NCBI GenBank assembly: GCA_030737875.1
Contig: CM060910.1
Span: forward strand, 246,172,427-246,236,426
Length of the DNA stretch: 64,000 bases
Source: Allium sativum
Lineage: Eukaryota; Streptophyta; Magnoliopsida; Asparagales; Amaryllidaceae
Direction of reading: 5' to 3'
Positions 1 to 12,121 of this stretch are shown here, one piece after another. Every line of letters starts with the position of its first letter. The first letter of the stretch is position 1. The position numbers were made by a program, and so were the translations under genes. The notes beneath the pieces are model-generated. The model searched no databases and was not told the origin of the DNA. It worked only from the letters and a program-made list of their open reading frames with translations.

Positions 1-325
1 CTTTTCCCCTGACCAATCTCTCGAACCCTAATTTCTGAAGCTGCTCTCTCCACTCGCACTCAAATCCTTAATTTGTAAAGCTTCTTTGTGAAGCTCGAAG
101 CTCTGTTTAAAGCTGAAATCGCTTAACTGAAAGCCCTAATTTGTGAAGTTCGAAGCTCAAATCTTGGTTTGTAAGTGATAAGCTGCTAAATCTATGATCA
201 TATAGCATTTTCTGTTCATATTCTTTTAGTTTGTACGTGGTTAAGCTTGGTTTGATATTTCTAGTTTATATCAATTATAAGTGGGTAAGCTTAAATTTGG
301 TATTTCTGATTTGTAAGTTTTTGAA

Positions 326-3300
326 ATGGATAAGTCACGGATTAAAGAAGATAAGGGATTCTTTACAGTATGAAATTGGTGCTGAAAACTTCTTGATAAT
401 TGCTGAAGAAAATGCTAAAAATCATAACAAAATTCCCTGCCCGTGCGGACGTTGTGTCAATTTTAAAATATTTTCGATTAAAACCATTAGAGGTCATCTA
501 TATGAAAATGAGTTTAATTTAGGGTATATTGAGTGGATTTGGCATGGAGAAGAGTCTTCTAGGGGTACCACGCCATCTAGTAATACGAGTCTTGCTACAA
601 AGCCCCTACCTCGGAAACAATTGATATTTGCGAAACAGCATACAATGATGGGGATTACGATAAAGAATCATTTTAGTTTAAGAGGTTTGTGGCTGATGTC
701 GAACATACTCTATTTGAGGGAAGCGAGTGCACTAAGTTAGAGTCAGTGTTAAAGTTGTATAACTATAAAGCTAGGTTTGAGATTAAGAATGCCGCATTCA
801 CTGGTTTTCTCACTTCTGTTAGTTCTTTCCTACCTAAAGATCATGCGTTGCCTGGTACTACATATGAAGCAAAGAAGACCCTCTCTAACTTAGGACTTGA
901 GTATATAAAATTCCATGCATATCTCAATGATTGCGTATTAATTAGGGGCACAAATCTTGAGGCCTCTGAGTGTCACAAGTGCCATATATCTCGCTGGAAG
1001 GTTGGAAAATATGGTAAAGTTAGGATTCATATACCAACAAAAGTTATGTGGTATTTGCCTATAATTCCCAGATTTAAACGATTGTTTAAGTTTGAATGCA
1101 CCGCTAAACTAATGACCTATCATGCGAACAACCGAATTAAAAATGGCCACATGTGTGATCCATCAGATTCTCCTTCTTGGAGAAATATTGATCACAGGTG
1201 GCCTGAGTTTGGTAGTGATTCAAGAAACTTATGCTTAGCATTGGCGCCAGATGGTATAAACCTATACTAATGGCCTAAGTAATAGGTACGGATGTTGGCC
1301 GGTTGTGTTAGTAATTTATAATTTGCTGCCATGGTTGTGCATGAAGAGGAAGTTTATGATGCTAATGGTATTGATTCCTAGGTCGCATGAACCAGGTAAG
1401 AATATTGACGCATATATTCAACATTGATTGATTATTTGAAGGAGTTGTAGGAGGAAGATGAATGAAATGTGTATGACGCAATAAAGAATATTTCACTTTA
1501 AGAGCAGCTTTAATGTGGACGATAAATGATTTCGCTGGGTATGGAAATTTGTTCGGTTGCGTCAATCAGGGTTATAAATGTTGTCCAGTGTATGGCGACG
1601 ATATTGTAGCTAGGTATTTAGGTCACATTAGGAAAATGTATTACCAAGGTCATCATCAGTATTTGGATCAGAATCATCCGTATAGGAGGCAAAGGGCAAC
1701 TTTCAATGGAGAACAAGAGTTCAGATGCACACCTATACCTCTTTCTGAAGAACAAGTGTTAAGGTCGCAAGAACACTTGAAATTTAAGGTGAAGAAATCA
1801 AAAAAGGTAGAATCTATATGGAAGAAGAAATCAATTTTTCTTGAGTTAGAATATTGGAAGTTTACTATATTCGTCACTGTCTTGATGTTATGCACATGGA
1901 GAAAAATATGTGCGATAATTGATAGGGGCACTATTAAATTTGAAATTTAAGACTAAAAGATAGTGTCGTGTCTTGTCTTGATATGGTTAAAATGGGCATA
2001 ATGGATGCTTTATCTCCTATAATTGGAGAAAAGAAAACGTACTTACACCCTGCCCTTTATACTTTGTCCAAGGCAGAAAAGAAAAAAAACGTTATCGTCA
2101 TTGTCAAATATGAAACTTCATGGACATGCATCAAATATTAAAAACTGTACATCGTTACCTAATTTGAAGTTGTATAGGTTGAAGTCAAACGATCGTCATA
2201 TGCTCCTTCAACAGCTACTACCTATTTCAGTACGTTTTGTACTTCCAAAGAATGTTAGGGTTAGTATAATCAAACCGTGCTTCTTCTTCAATTCTCTGTG
2301 CAACAAAGTCGTTGATGTGCCTGAACTGAACAAGTTGCTATCAGATGTGATATTGACCTTGTCCGAGTTGAAAAAAATATTTCCTCCTTCACTTTTCAAT
2401 GTAATGTTACATCTCATAGTCCATTTGGTTAGGGATTTTCATTTATATAGAATGGTTGTTCTATAGATTGATGTTTCCACTTGAATGGTTCAATAAAGTC
2501 TTGAAGAGTTATGTACGAAAACAATTTTCTCCGAAAGGTTGTATAGCTGAATGTTATCTTACATAAGAATCAATTGAATTTTGCATGGAGTTTCTTAAAC
2601 ACAGTTGTACAACTGCTGGCCATTGTAAGGATAAAGGCAAACCTTTTGGTCCATTATAATAAAGTCGGTGGAAGAAAAAGAACAAGATGAGGCGCATCTA
2701 CATGTCCTTCTTAACAACAATGAAGTTGAGCCATGTATTCTGTAAGTATTATGTAATTGTATAAGTATTTAATTCTTTAAGAATTATTATTTTCTGTATA
2801 TATTTGTTCAGTAATTCTTATATTATGTAATTATATTCTGGATGCATAAGGCGTATCTAGAAAGGATTTATCATGGAAATAGAAAGAATGTTCAGTGGTT
2901 GGTGGGAGAACATAACCGATTGTTTGCTGATTGGTTCGAAAGAAAGGTTAGTTTACATTTGATAATGTACAAATATGAAAAATCATATTAAATAGAAGTT
3001 AAACAGAAGTCATGTTTCTTAAAAGAAAATTCATTGTTGTATTATTGCATATTCTTAGTTGTGGTTGTTAATATATATATATATATGATAATTTGAAGTG
3101 TAATTACATTGTGTTGGCAACTATATTTGCAGGTCAGTACAAAAATAATGGAAAATGGTGACGAAGCAGTTTCTAAAATGATACGTTGGTCGGTAGGCAA
3201 ACCAACATTTTTTGTTTTAACCTACGAAGGGTATCTATTTGATGGGGTCTGATACTACACAAAGAACCGAGATGATGCAAGGGTTGTCCAAAATGTGGGG

Positions 3301-3660
3301 TTTCATTAGTTTCCAAGACCATCCAAGTTGCTAGTGCTAAAGATTTAAATCCCGTGGAAGGTGATATGACATTTTGTGGGATAATCGAAGAAATATGGGA
3401 GTTGGATTACGATGCATTCAAAGCCCCCTATTTTTGTGTAAATTGGCAGCAAGTGATAATGGTATCAAGGTTGATGAGCTAGGATTTACACTTGCGGACT
3501 TTAGTCGACAAGGCCACAAGAAGGACAAATATGTGTCTATTGACCCACTCCAATTAGTTTCTTATGTCGAAAATCCAGTTGATGCCACCTGGTCTGTTGT
3601 GCTTAAGTCTACAGCTCGAGATATCGTGAGGTGTACTACGAAGATAGTCTAGGAGACACC
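326..3660 (+). pseudogene. tnp2-type CACTA transposase relic (TAD, Transposase_21, DUF4218, DUF4216)
   Basis: A broken CACTA transposase. An ATG at 326 opens the transposase-associated domain, which after a frameshift near 350 continues with motifs IPCPCGRC and YIEWIWHGEE (about 350-550). Transposase_21 runs cleanly over 689-1270 (TTYEAKKTLSNLGLEYIKFH, WPEFGSDSRN, LAPDGIN). It resumes with stops to about 1510, then 1513-1950 (MWTINDFAGYGNLFGC, YWK). Positions 1980-2680 carry the end of the Tnp2 core and DUF4218 (KLYRLKSNDRHML, LPISVRFVLPKNVRVSII, LNKLLSDVILTLSELKKIFP). After short introns (donor GTAAGT near 2741) exons at about 2848-2945 and 3133-3660 encode a DUF4216-like end (ELGFTLADFSRQGHKKD, STARDIV). 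Several stops and frame changes make it non-functional; domain order matches autonomous plant CACTA elements. Confidence 0.87.
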
Positions 3661-4029
3661 TTATAAAATCCAACATTCTGCTCTGAAATCTCTTTATGCA
3701 ATTTCATGGATGATGTTGAAGCTAATGCTAGTAATCAAAGACAGAATGTTAAGGGGATTTGGGTGAAAACGCGAATCGCATAGTCTAGTTTACATTAGGT
3801 CTTATGTATTAGTTAGAATTTACTTCTAGTTAATATGCTATTTTCTTCTATATTGTTGTTCTCATAGTCCATTGATATGACAATTTTCCTTAAATAATTT
3901 ATTTTTGGTTTCTTGTTTATATATGATTCTTATATTAATTCGATTCTTCATAATTGTCTAATTCATTTGTTTCATCATGCCACCTGTCTAACTAGTTTGC
4001 TTCATTATGTTATATAACTTTGTAGAATG

Positions 4030-7000
4030 AACAAAGATGAGTGAAATGGCATTATCAGGCTCTGGGCAAGCGTTGGAACCTATGTTATAAAACTCAGCAC
4101 AACCAACGATTACTACTACTGAATCACACAAAGGAAATCTGGCGGGGTACGAAGTGTTAGTGATGGTGAAAAAAGCTAAAGAAAAGAAGTTCAAGGTTAC
4201 TTGTAATGCATTTGGAGTTCCCGAAGGGGATACTCAAAAGATATTGCAGTCCTACATAGGCATTTTAGCAAGAACAATGGTCCCCATAGATATTATAGGT
4301 TGGCCAAAAGTAGATCATGATTTGGAAGAAAAAATATGGCTCGATGTTCAGGTAGTTTGTTTTTCTATAAATTTGTGATGAGATAGAGAATGTTGACCTT
4401 ATGGTATACATATAAGATGTGTATTTAAATGTTGTGTAGGATGCGTCTAAATATATTCTACGCTCGAGAATTTTGTATTGAAATCTACAGGCTGTAAATG
4501 GAGACAGTTCAAGACAAATTTGATTCGTAAATTTGTGCTACCATTTGTTGGACAGAAGAAGAAGCTTGCTAGTCCACCGAAGAAATATGCGTTTGTTGGT
4601 AAGTCGAGATAGAAAAAATTTGTTGCATAGAGGACTTCTTCTAGTTGGGATGCATATACGCTTATATTAATTTGTTAGTTCTGTTTTTATAAATTCCATG
4701 GCATACATAAGTATATCATAAATATTAATATTAACAAGTAGATCACAATTTCAAGGTAATAAAAAAATATAAAAAAGTTAAGTTACATATTACTTATTAA
4801 TAATTTTCAAAATAATAAAAAATAAAAATAAAAACAAAAAGTTCATTTTTTTATTTTTGGTTGCAGCCAATTCATGAGAAACTAATGTTGTGGTTGGTAA
4901 GAGGAAACATCATCATTGCTTGTCAAGAAAAGGGTACATTGGATTGAAGGAAGAGGAAGTAAGAACACAATTAACCTAGTAAATTGCAATTTTCATCATT
5001 TTCTTGAGGATTTGAAATATTGCTTCCTCTTTAATAGATAAAGTTGGGAAAGCTAGAGGTTGGTGAAGAAGTTAATCGAGCAGTTTTCTGAAAGAAGGCT
5101 CGAAAGCCAAAGGATAGCATGGAAGTAGATGTAGAAGTGGCTAAGATGAATGTAAAAATTGTAAGCCTCCTATGATAACTTTTTTTCTAAACTTACCCCG
5201 AAACATGGTTTTTCGTTTAATTTTTGTGTGTGTATAGGATGCCTTGCTTGAAAAGAAACAGAAGGGGGAGTTTAGCCCTTGTGGAAGTAAAAATGTTCTA
5301 ACTGTTGCACTGGAAACTCCTGAGCATTCAGGTAGAGTCCAGGCAGTTGAAAGCTTCGTTATTCCCAAGATATACTTTAATTTGCCGAGAGAGAGAAAGC
5401 TTCAAATTAGCAAGTCTGAGCTGATGGTGCGTGATCGACAGAGGTCAAAGGAGCTAGAGAAAGCTAAGAAGGATCTATGTCAGTAAAGCAAGAGATGATG
5501 GAAGAAATCGAACAACTGAAGGTGATGATCTATGCTGGAGCCAATCTTCAGTCGCCAAATTTATCTAGCAAAACAAGTTTCCAACCACTAAGAAATCAGG
5601 ATGAAAAGAAACCAAAATCTGTAAAAGAATTGGTGTTGGATGGTGATGTTGATGACTATGCAGCTATTACTAATCCGCTTGTTCCAGAAAAAGGTAATAA
5701 TTAGATATATATAATTTTCATCTTATGATTTATATAATTAAATTTATATTAATAAAATTTATATAGTACACTTACGATGAGAGAAAAATGGTGAGACCTT
5801 TTATTTTAACCTTTTATTTGTAATTCATAGGTTGTGCGAAAACGTGAGTTGTCGGTTGGTAATACATACACCAAGCTTTGCATTTGGTGTTGTTTTCCCT
5901 TTTGAAGATGAATCGAGTAATAAAATACATGGAAGGGATATACCGTCTGGTTGTCTTCGTGTTTTAGTGGATGGATGCACCAACCCAGATGCCCTGCTTC
6001 CTGTGCTGGTACCTGGTGAAATAGAGTTTGTACATCAAGCTATTGGCTCTCTTGTAACCTGGCCTGTAGAACTAATCAGCATCCCATAGCCTGTGGTATA
6101 TGCTTATTCAAATAATATATGTTTATTCTGTGTGCATGAAATAAGGAAATAGAAACGTGTTTGATGTTTGTATGATGGTTGATTATTTTTCTATAGATTA
6201 AGCAAAAGGAGTTGCCACCACTAAAGATAGGTGAGTCGTTGTAGAGATTACAGACCTTATATTCTCAAGCAGAGCTACCTAAGAGTGTCCCAAAGAGGTG
6301 GAGGTTGATATATAAACATGCAATGACCTTGATGAAAAATGATGGAGCCTCGATCCAGATTCCATGCAATACAGAGGTTTTTGGGAAAGAGAAGACATTT
6401 TTTTGTTGCATGAGAATTTGTTAACATTATTGCAGTTTGAAATGATCGGGCAAACTATTATATCAGCCTATATGATGTTATTTTTTTTTTTACAATTCTG
6501 CATGTTCTAGTTTAAATGTTTATATTTTATTTATCTAGATTCTTGTTTACTAAGATACGCGAGGCAAATGACTTGGACACATTTGAATTTTTTCATCTTG
6601 GACAGACGGTTAACCTCAACGAAGACTTTAAATCTTACGTTGTGCAAAGGCTGAGAGATAACAATGATCACATATATTTCATACCGCATAATAGCAGGTA
6701 AGTGTTTGATGAAACCTATATGTATATATAGTTTGGCATATAAACATTGGTGTGAATATGTATTATTTTGACTTTGGAATATTTTTATGACAACAACTTG
6801 CACTGGATTTTGAGTACAGTATGGGATGGTGATATTTATATTCTCAATCCATTGTCTCATTTGAGTCGTTTTTCGACTTTAGAAAAAGCATTAATGAAGT
6901 AATTTTTCCTAACTGATTTTTTTTATCGTCATCGATGCTTTTTTGAGTTTGACATGATGAAGTATTTCTGTAATAATTTGCAGGGCAGTTAACAGTTTCA

Positions 7001-7710
7001 ATTCCCAAATAGGCAAGGGCCATAAAATGACTAAAGTAAAGAATCTCACTGTAAGCATTTTTCCACTTCTAACTATGGCATACTTAAATTAATGTTTAAT
7101 TAATTTTGCAGCTGATATATATGTCATTACTTTATCGGAATAGGGATGTGCAAAACTGCCAGAAGGCCATGAATGTGGTTACGTGGTGATGCACCACATG
7201 AAAGAAATCATTAAGGACACGGAATTTACTTTTCTTAAAAAGGTAAACATATATTGAATCTGGATTTACTTTGCATAATCATTGAATGATGTAAAACCGT
7301 TAGCATTTATATCAGATATACAAGGTGTGCTCTGTTTATCAAAATCACCATTTGGGTTTGATGCTCAAACCACAGTTTTAAGCTATAACTGCAAGTTAGG
7401 TTTTGTAGAACTACGTCTTATTGAACTTCAGTTGCACATTACAGTTGAACATTGCAGTTTGTAATTCTCGGCTTTGGGAATATTGTTGTAGTAATGGATT
7501 TTGTAGTATATTTTATTATGCTTGTCCCAAGCCAACCAAAATGCCATCAATTAGATTTCGTAACTGCTGGCATTTCAATTAAAAACTAATCATACATTAC
7601 TAGATTATCAACTTTGCAGTGGAGCGTAAAGAATCGAAAGTGTTACACTGTGGATCTGTTGGAGGAGGTGCATAATGAAGCGCTTGGTTATATTGAAGAA
7701 CACTCGTAAA
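4030..7710 (+). pseudogene. En/Spm-type second transposon gene with DUF8039 and C-terminal Ulp1-like (C48) domain
   Basis: A multi-exon gene. Exons I can place: 4030-4352, 4440-4602, 5041-5160, 5238-5692, 5831-6089, about 6198-6400, 6539-6697, 6786-6897, 6984-7050, 7144-7242 and 7619-7708, mostly bounded by GT/AG. Segments match plant En/Spm transposon proteins: WKKARKPKDS, NVLTVALETPEHSGRVQAV, a DUF8039-like block (VVFPFEDESSNKIHGRDIPS) and a C-terminal Ulp1-like cysteine-protease region. There the expected His is in HWIL (exon 6786), the Cys in HECGYVVM (exon 7144), and the usual Asp position reads Asn (YILNPL). The final exon ends KNRKCYTVDLLEEVHNE. A frameshift near 5480 and a stop at 6087 break it. 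In the family this protein may process SUMO-like conjugates or assist transposition; that role is inferred. Confidence 0.75.
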
Positions 7711-8474
7711 TCTTGTTTAATGTTTCTCTGACTGGAATGTAATGTACATGTGCTTGTTAGTCTTAGATGAATTATTGGTGTTTGTTGTTTTGCTTTTGCG
7801 GATGTTTGGGATGGTATCAATGACAAGTTTAATTTCAATTATTATTTTGGTGTTAGCGGAAAACTTTTGGTTTTGCCTTTGATATTGCATGTTTGCAGTG
7901 GGTGATTTATAGCAGGAAACTTTTATTTTTGTTATTGGTATTGCATTTTTATGGTAGGACATATATCAGGAAAAATATTGATGTCTAAAATCATAACTGA
8001 CATCAGTTATGTAGAATAAAGCAATGTATAAACAGAACAAAGACATCACCTCCTTTAAAGGAAAATTATGTCTAAACGCCATACAAACATCATTTCACTA
8101 AAAATGAATTGATGTCTGTTTGGTGTATAGACATCACTTCTTTTAGAAATAATTGATATGGTAAAACACTTATTACAACAGTTTTTCACACCAAAAACGA
8201 TATATTAGTAATTTTGTATTATTTGCGTGATATGTTTATAGTAATTCAAGACTGATAATAAGCCATTATCAACATTCAGTTGATGCAAATAAACAGAAAA
8301 GGGGTTAATACATCATTTTTTAATTAATTTATGATGTCTTAGTGCTGATTCGACATCGTTTTTTAACTGATGTAAAAAAATGGTACTTTAGACATCACCG
8401 ACAAAGACATCATTTTAGAAAAATGAGGACATCGTTTTTTAGCAGATGGCTAAGTGAAGTTTTTTTCCGTAGTG
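7711..8474. repeat. CACTA-A 3' region with subterminal repeats and 3' terminus
   Basis: Downstream of the second gene the DNA is AT-rich, and from about 7978 to 8440 it carries about 14 copies of a short motif, AGACATCA or its complement TGATGTCT, in both orientations (for example near 7979, 8041, 8110, 8140, 8332, 8390, 8405 and 8428). Dense short subterminal repeats in both orientations are the hallmark of CACTA ends and in Spm bind the element's TnpA protein. The block ends at GTAGTG (8469-8474). Confidence 0.8.
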
Positions 8475-8489
8475 TGTACAGATGGTTTT

Positions 8490-10876
8490 TCACCTTTTTC
8501 GCAATTTAGTTCTAAATATTCATCATGACACATTATCATCACACCTTATAATTTACCTCAATGGATGTGTATGAAAACGCAATACATGTTTCTTACTGTT
8601 ATTGTTCCTGGCCCTGATGATCTGACACAAGTAATTAATGTTTATTTACAATCGCTGACTGATGAATTAAAAATATTATGGAGTGAATGAGTAGAAACAT
8701 ACAATGTTTCAAAGAAGAAAATTTTCGTATGTTTGCTTCTTTATTGTGTACTATAAGTGATTTTCGTGCCTATGCGATGTACTGCTAGTTGTCTAACATG
8801 TCCATATTGCATAGAAGAAACACAAGCGTTTCCTTTATCGCATGGTAAGAAAATCTCATGGTTTGACTGTCGTCGATGTTTTCTGCATGTAAGTTATCAT
8901 TTCAAAGCAGATAAGAAAAACTTTTTAGCTAATAGAACAGAAGCTAGACAACCACCAATGATATGGTCAGGCGAAAAAAAAATATGAACTGGTTAGAGAT
9001 TATCCGAAGAAACATGAAACTAGAGCTCAAATAGAAATTGAGGGCAAATCGACTATTCACAGTTGGTGCAAATAGTCTATTTTTTGGGAGTTGCCATATT
9101 GGAAATTTCTTTTGCTTCGTCATAATATTGATGTGATGCACAATGAGAAAAATGTCTTTGATAATGTCTTTAACACAATTTTGAATGTCAAAGGGAAGAC
9201 TAAAGATGATTTGGAATTAGGGCGCGATATAGAAGAATTATGCAAACGTCCAAGCTTCATATGAATCCAAGTGACAGTAAAAAACCCAAAGCATGTTATG
9301 AATTAGATAATAATCAAGTTAAAGTTCTGTTAAAATAGGTTGAAGGGTTAAAATTTCTTGATGGGATTTCATCAAACCTTCGTAGATGTGTTGACTATAA
9401 AAATGGTAAATTGAGCGGAATGAAAAGTCACGACTATCACATTATAATGGAGCATTTATTTTCTGTTATGTTCAAAGAATTACTACCGTTAAAATTCTGG
9501 AAGGTAGTAACGGAGCTTAATATGTTTTACAAAGAGCTTTGTTCGAGTACTTTAAATATGCAACATTTACGTAAACTTGAAGCAGATATTCCTATATTAC
9601 TCTGCAAATTAGAGAAAATATTTCCTTCAGGTTTTTTTTAATGTAATAGAGCATTTAATTGTTCACCTACCAATTGAAGCATGATACTTTAAATTGCACT
9701 TAAAATATGAAACAATGAAAATTATTTTTGCACAGATATCTGAATCATCTAAAGAAAAAAGTGAGACAAAAAGCATGAGTTGAAGGTTCGATACCTAAAT
9801 CTTATATCAAAGAAGAAGCTTCGTTCTTTTTCTCTCATTATTTCAGTGATTACATGAACATATTATTTGAAAGTATTCCTCGTAATGACAAAGAAGGCGA
9901 ACAAGAATCGTCTTAAATAATATTATCTATTTTTAGATAGCATGGTCGACCTTCTGGGAAGTGTGCAGACATATGGATTAATGATAAAGATGTTCATGTT
10001 GCACACACTTATGTTCTTTTAAATTGTGGTAATTTGAAATATCGTTTAGTGCTTTATTCATTTGTGTACTGCTTGCGTGTGTATAATCTAATGTTATATT
10101 TTATTTATATGTATAGCATTTATGAACATCAACATCCAAATGGAGATATAAATAAAGATTTTCCTGTTTGGTGTACAAATTACGTTTACGAACCCGAAAA
10201 ATAATGTTGATGATGAAGGGTTGAAACATCTTGCATTGGGACCAAAAAGAATGGTCAAGACATATCCAACATATTTTATAATGGATATAAATCTAACATC
10301 GTAGTATAAGGTGCCGAGAAATTAATGAACAATATAGGTGTATTCGTTAAAGGCAGTGATGATCTGGAAAATCACACAAAAGATTTTTATGGCGTTTTAA
10401 CACAAATATTGCAATTGACAAATTTATCATGATCCGCAAATGAGGTGTTTCTATTTAAATGCTATTGATTTAGAAGTGTTCCAGGTTCTACGATTAATGT
10501 GCATAAGAATTATTATCTGATTAAAATAAAACATACACAGCACTATCACAAATATAATCCTTTTGTACTAGCCAAACAATCATTTCAAGTTTATTACGCT
10601 CCTTATCCGTCTTTAAAAAGAGATAAAGCAGATTGGTTGGTTGTTTTCAAAGCAAAGGCCATATTTACTTTTGATGGGAAGAATATTCCAGATGAAGAAG
10701 CCTATCTGGCAGATCTCGAGCAGAACAATGAAGTAAAGTAATAATTGAAGACGATCATGCAGATTTTGGACCTCTGATCGATGAATCAAATGTTTCGATA
10801 GAAGCATTTGAGAGTGTAGAAGAAGATATCAAAGAATCATAGACCGATTCTGAATCAGAAGACGATGATGATTGAT
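8490..10876 (+). pseudogene. tnp2-type CACTA transposase relic of CACTA-B
   Basis: Reading with frame changes from 8490: YNLPQWMCMK and FLTVIVPGPDDLTQVINVYL (about 8555-8650), SHGKKISWFDCRRCFL (8757-8987), ELPYWKFLLLRHNIDVMHNE (about 9080-9150), FDNVFNTILNVKGKTKDD, then DUF4218 at 9411-9641 (MKSHDYHIIMEHLF, LEKIFPSGFF). A DUF4216-like block lies at 10499-10741 (NPFVLAKQSFQVYYAPYPSL, KRDKADWLVVF) and an acidic tail ends near 10876. These are consecutive parts of one CACTA transposase. Its N-terminal half (TAD and early Transposase_21) is absent, consistent with disruption by CACTA-A. Many stops; non-functional. Confidence 0.85.
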
Positions 10877-11057
10877 GTAGTTGATTTGTATTATCTTTTA
10901 GTTGTAATGTAATCATGGAGGATACAACGTATATTTTGCAATTCATGTAACTCTGTTAAATTTCTGAATATTATGATTGTTATTTACATCTTTTATGTCA
11001 TATGAAGTTTTTCCTATTTATTTATCTTAAAACTGCAATATAATATGTTGCTATTTG

Positions 11058-11735
11058 GAATATGAGACCCAAACTAACTTAGATATGTCATCGAGAGGGA
11101 ATTCTTCAGGCGCTTGCTACCTGGGCTCAGTTGTCCTAGTAAGTATTTTCTTATATATATTTTTCTGTTTTAATGCTTTTTACTCGCTAATATACTGTAC
11201 ATATTTTAATACATGTATAAACAAAATTATTTTATTTATATGAGACCCAAGCTAATACAGGTATAAACAACTTCATTTTGTTTTATGTCATTTATTTAGC
11301 AACTTATATCGTTTGTGTAAGTTAACTGTAAAATTAATTTCAATATAATGTTATTATTATCTTTTAAAATGATTTGTATGAGACACGTATGCCATGAAGC
11401 GGGATTCTTCAAGCGTTTGTTATTTGAGCTCGATTGTCATAGTAAGTATTTTCTTATATATATTTTTCCATTTTAATTTTTTTAATCGTTGATGTACTGT
11501 ACATATTTTAATATAGGTGTAAACAATTTCATTTTGCTTATATGGGACCCAAGCTAATACAGGTATTAACAATATTTTTTTGTCATTTATTTAGCAACTT
11601 ATAACGTTTGTATAAGTGAACTATAAAATAAATTTCAATATAACGTTATTGTTATATTTTAAAATGATTTGTATTGGACAGGTATGTCATTGAGCGTGAT
11701 TCTTCAAGCAATGTGTTTAACGTGAAATAGAGACC
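11058..11735 (+). repeat. About 300-bp tandem duplication (exon plus intron unit) in CACTA-B
   Basis: A unit of about 300 bases is present slightly more than twice. The shared landmarks AGTAAGTATTTTCTTATATA occur at 11138 and 11441, and variants of ATGTCATCGAGAGGGAATTC recur near 11085, 11390 and 11685. Each copy looks like a short exon followed by a GTAAGT donor and an AT-rich intron. Probably a remnant of the second CACTA gene's first exon; the identity of the encoded peptide is unknown. Confidence 0.7.
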
Positions 11736-12009
11736 GAGGTGGATATGTAGACCCATGACTTATAAGCCGAGGCGAAGGTAAGTGTACTAATTTTAATTAA
11801 ATATTAAAAATATATAATCAATAAGCAATGCATCAATAAACTTAGGTGAATGTGTTTTTGTGGATTTTTTGAGTTAGAATTGGTTTTATTTTGAATTTTT
11901 TGGTAGATGGTATGTTGGGATTATGTATGATTGTTGTGATAGTGGTTTGTGTAAGATACGTAGTTGGAAGGCAAAATAGCAGCTGAAATTAAAATAAAAT
12001 TGTAGGTTT

Positions 12010-12121
12010 TCCAATGGCTACCGACGGCGTACAGTTAAATAATTTTGCAATGGTTTCTGAGGCTTACAACGGTTTATTTGCGAAGCATGAGCAACGGATT
12101 CCGACGGCTATCGACACCCGA
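12010..12121. repeat. CACTA-B 3' subterminal repeats, first part, with left TSD copy
   Basis: Contains several copies of a CCGACGGC-type motif (near 12022 and 12101, with ACAACGG and GCAACGG variants) that continues after the inserted LTR at 18365. The last five bases, CCCGA (12117-12121), are the left target duplication of the solo LTR. Confidence 0.7.

Larger units (their letters stand above)
1..8474 (+). mobile_element. CACTA-A: En/Spm-type DNA transposon, 5' end outside window
   Basis: The right end is the terminal GTAGTG at 8469-8474, the reverse complement of CACTAC, preceded by a dense block of short repeats. Two genes lie inside on the + strand: a tnp2-type transposase (326-3660) and a second En/Spm-type gene ending in an Ulp1-like domain (4030-7710). 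Positions 1-320 are transcript-leader-like with short GAAGCTCGAAGCTC repeats. The 3661-4029 spacer between the genes shows nothing. The left CACTAC terminus and one copy of the 3-bp target duplication must lie upstream of base 1. Immediately to the right is the middle of another tnp2, so this element appears to be inserted into CACTA-B. Both genes contain stops or frameshifts, so it is probably no longer autonomous. Confidence 0.87.
8475..12121 (+). mobile_element. CACTA-B, left surviving part (older CACTA element)
   Basis: Begins in the middle of a tnp2 coding region directly after the 3' terminus of CACTA-A and runs through tnp2, DUF4218 and DUF4216-like sequence to about 10876. Then come a tandem exon duplication (11058-11735), about 250 bases with nothing recognisable and the first subterminal repeats (12010-12121). 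It is interrupted at 12122 by a solo LTR and resumes at 18365 to end in GTAGTG at 18551. The missing 5' half of tnp2 would lie beyond CACTA-A, outside the window. Confidence 0.8.
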
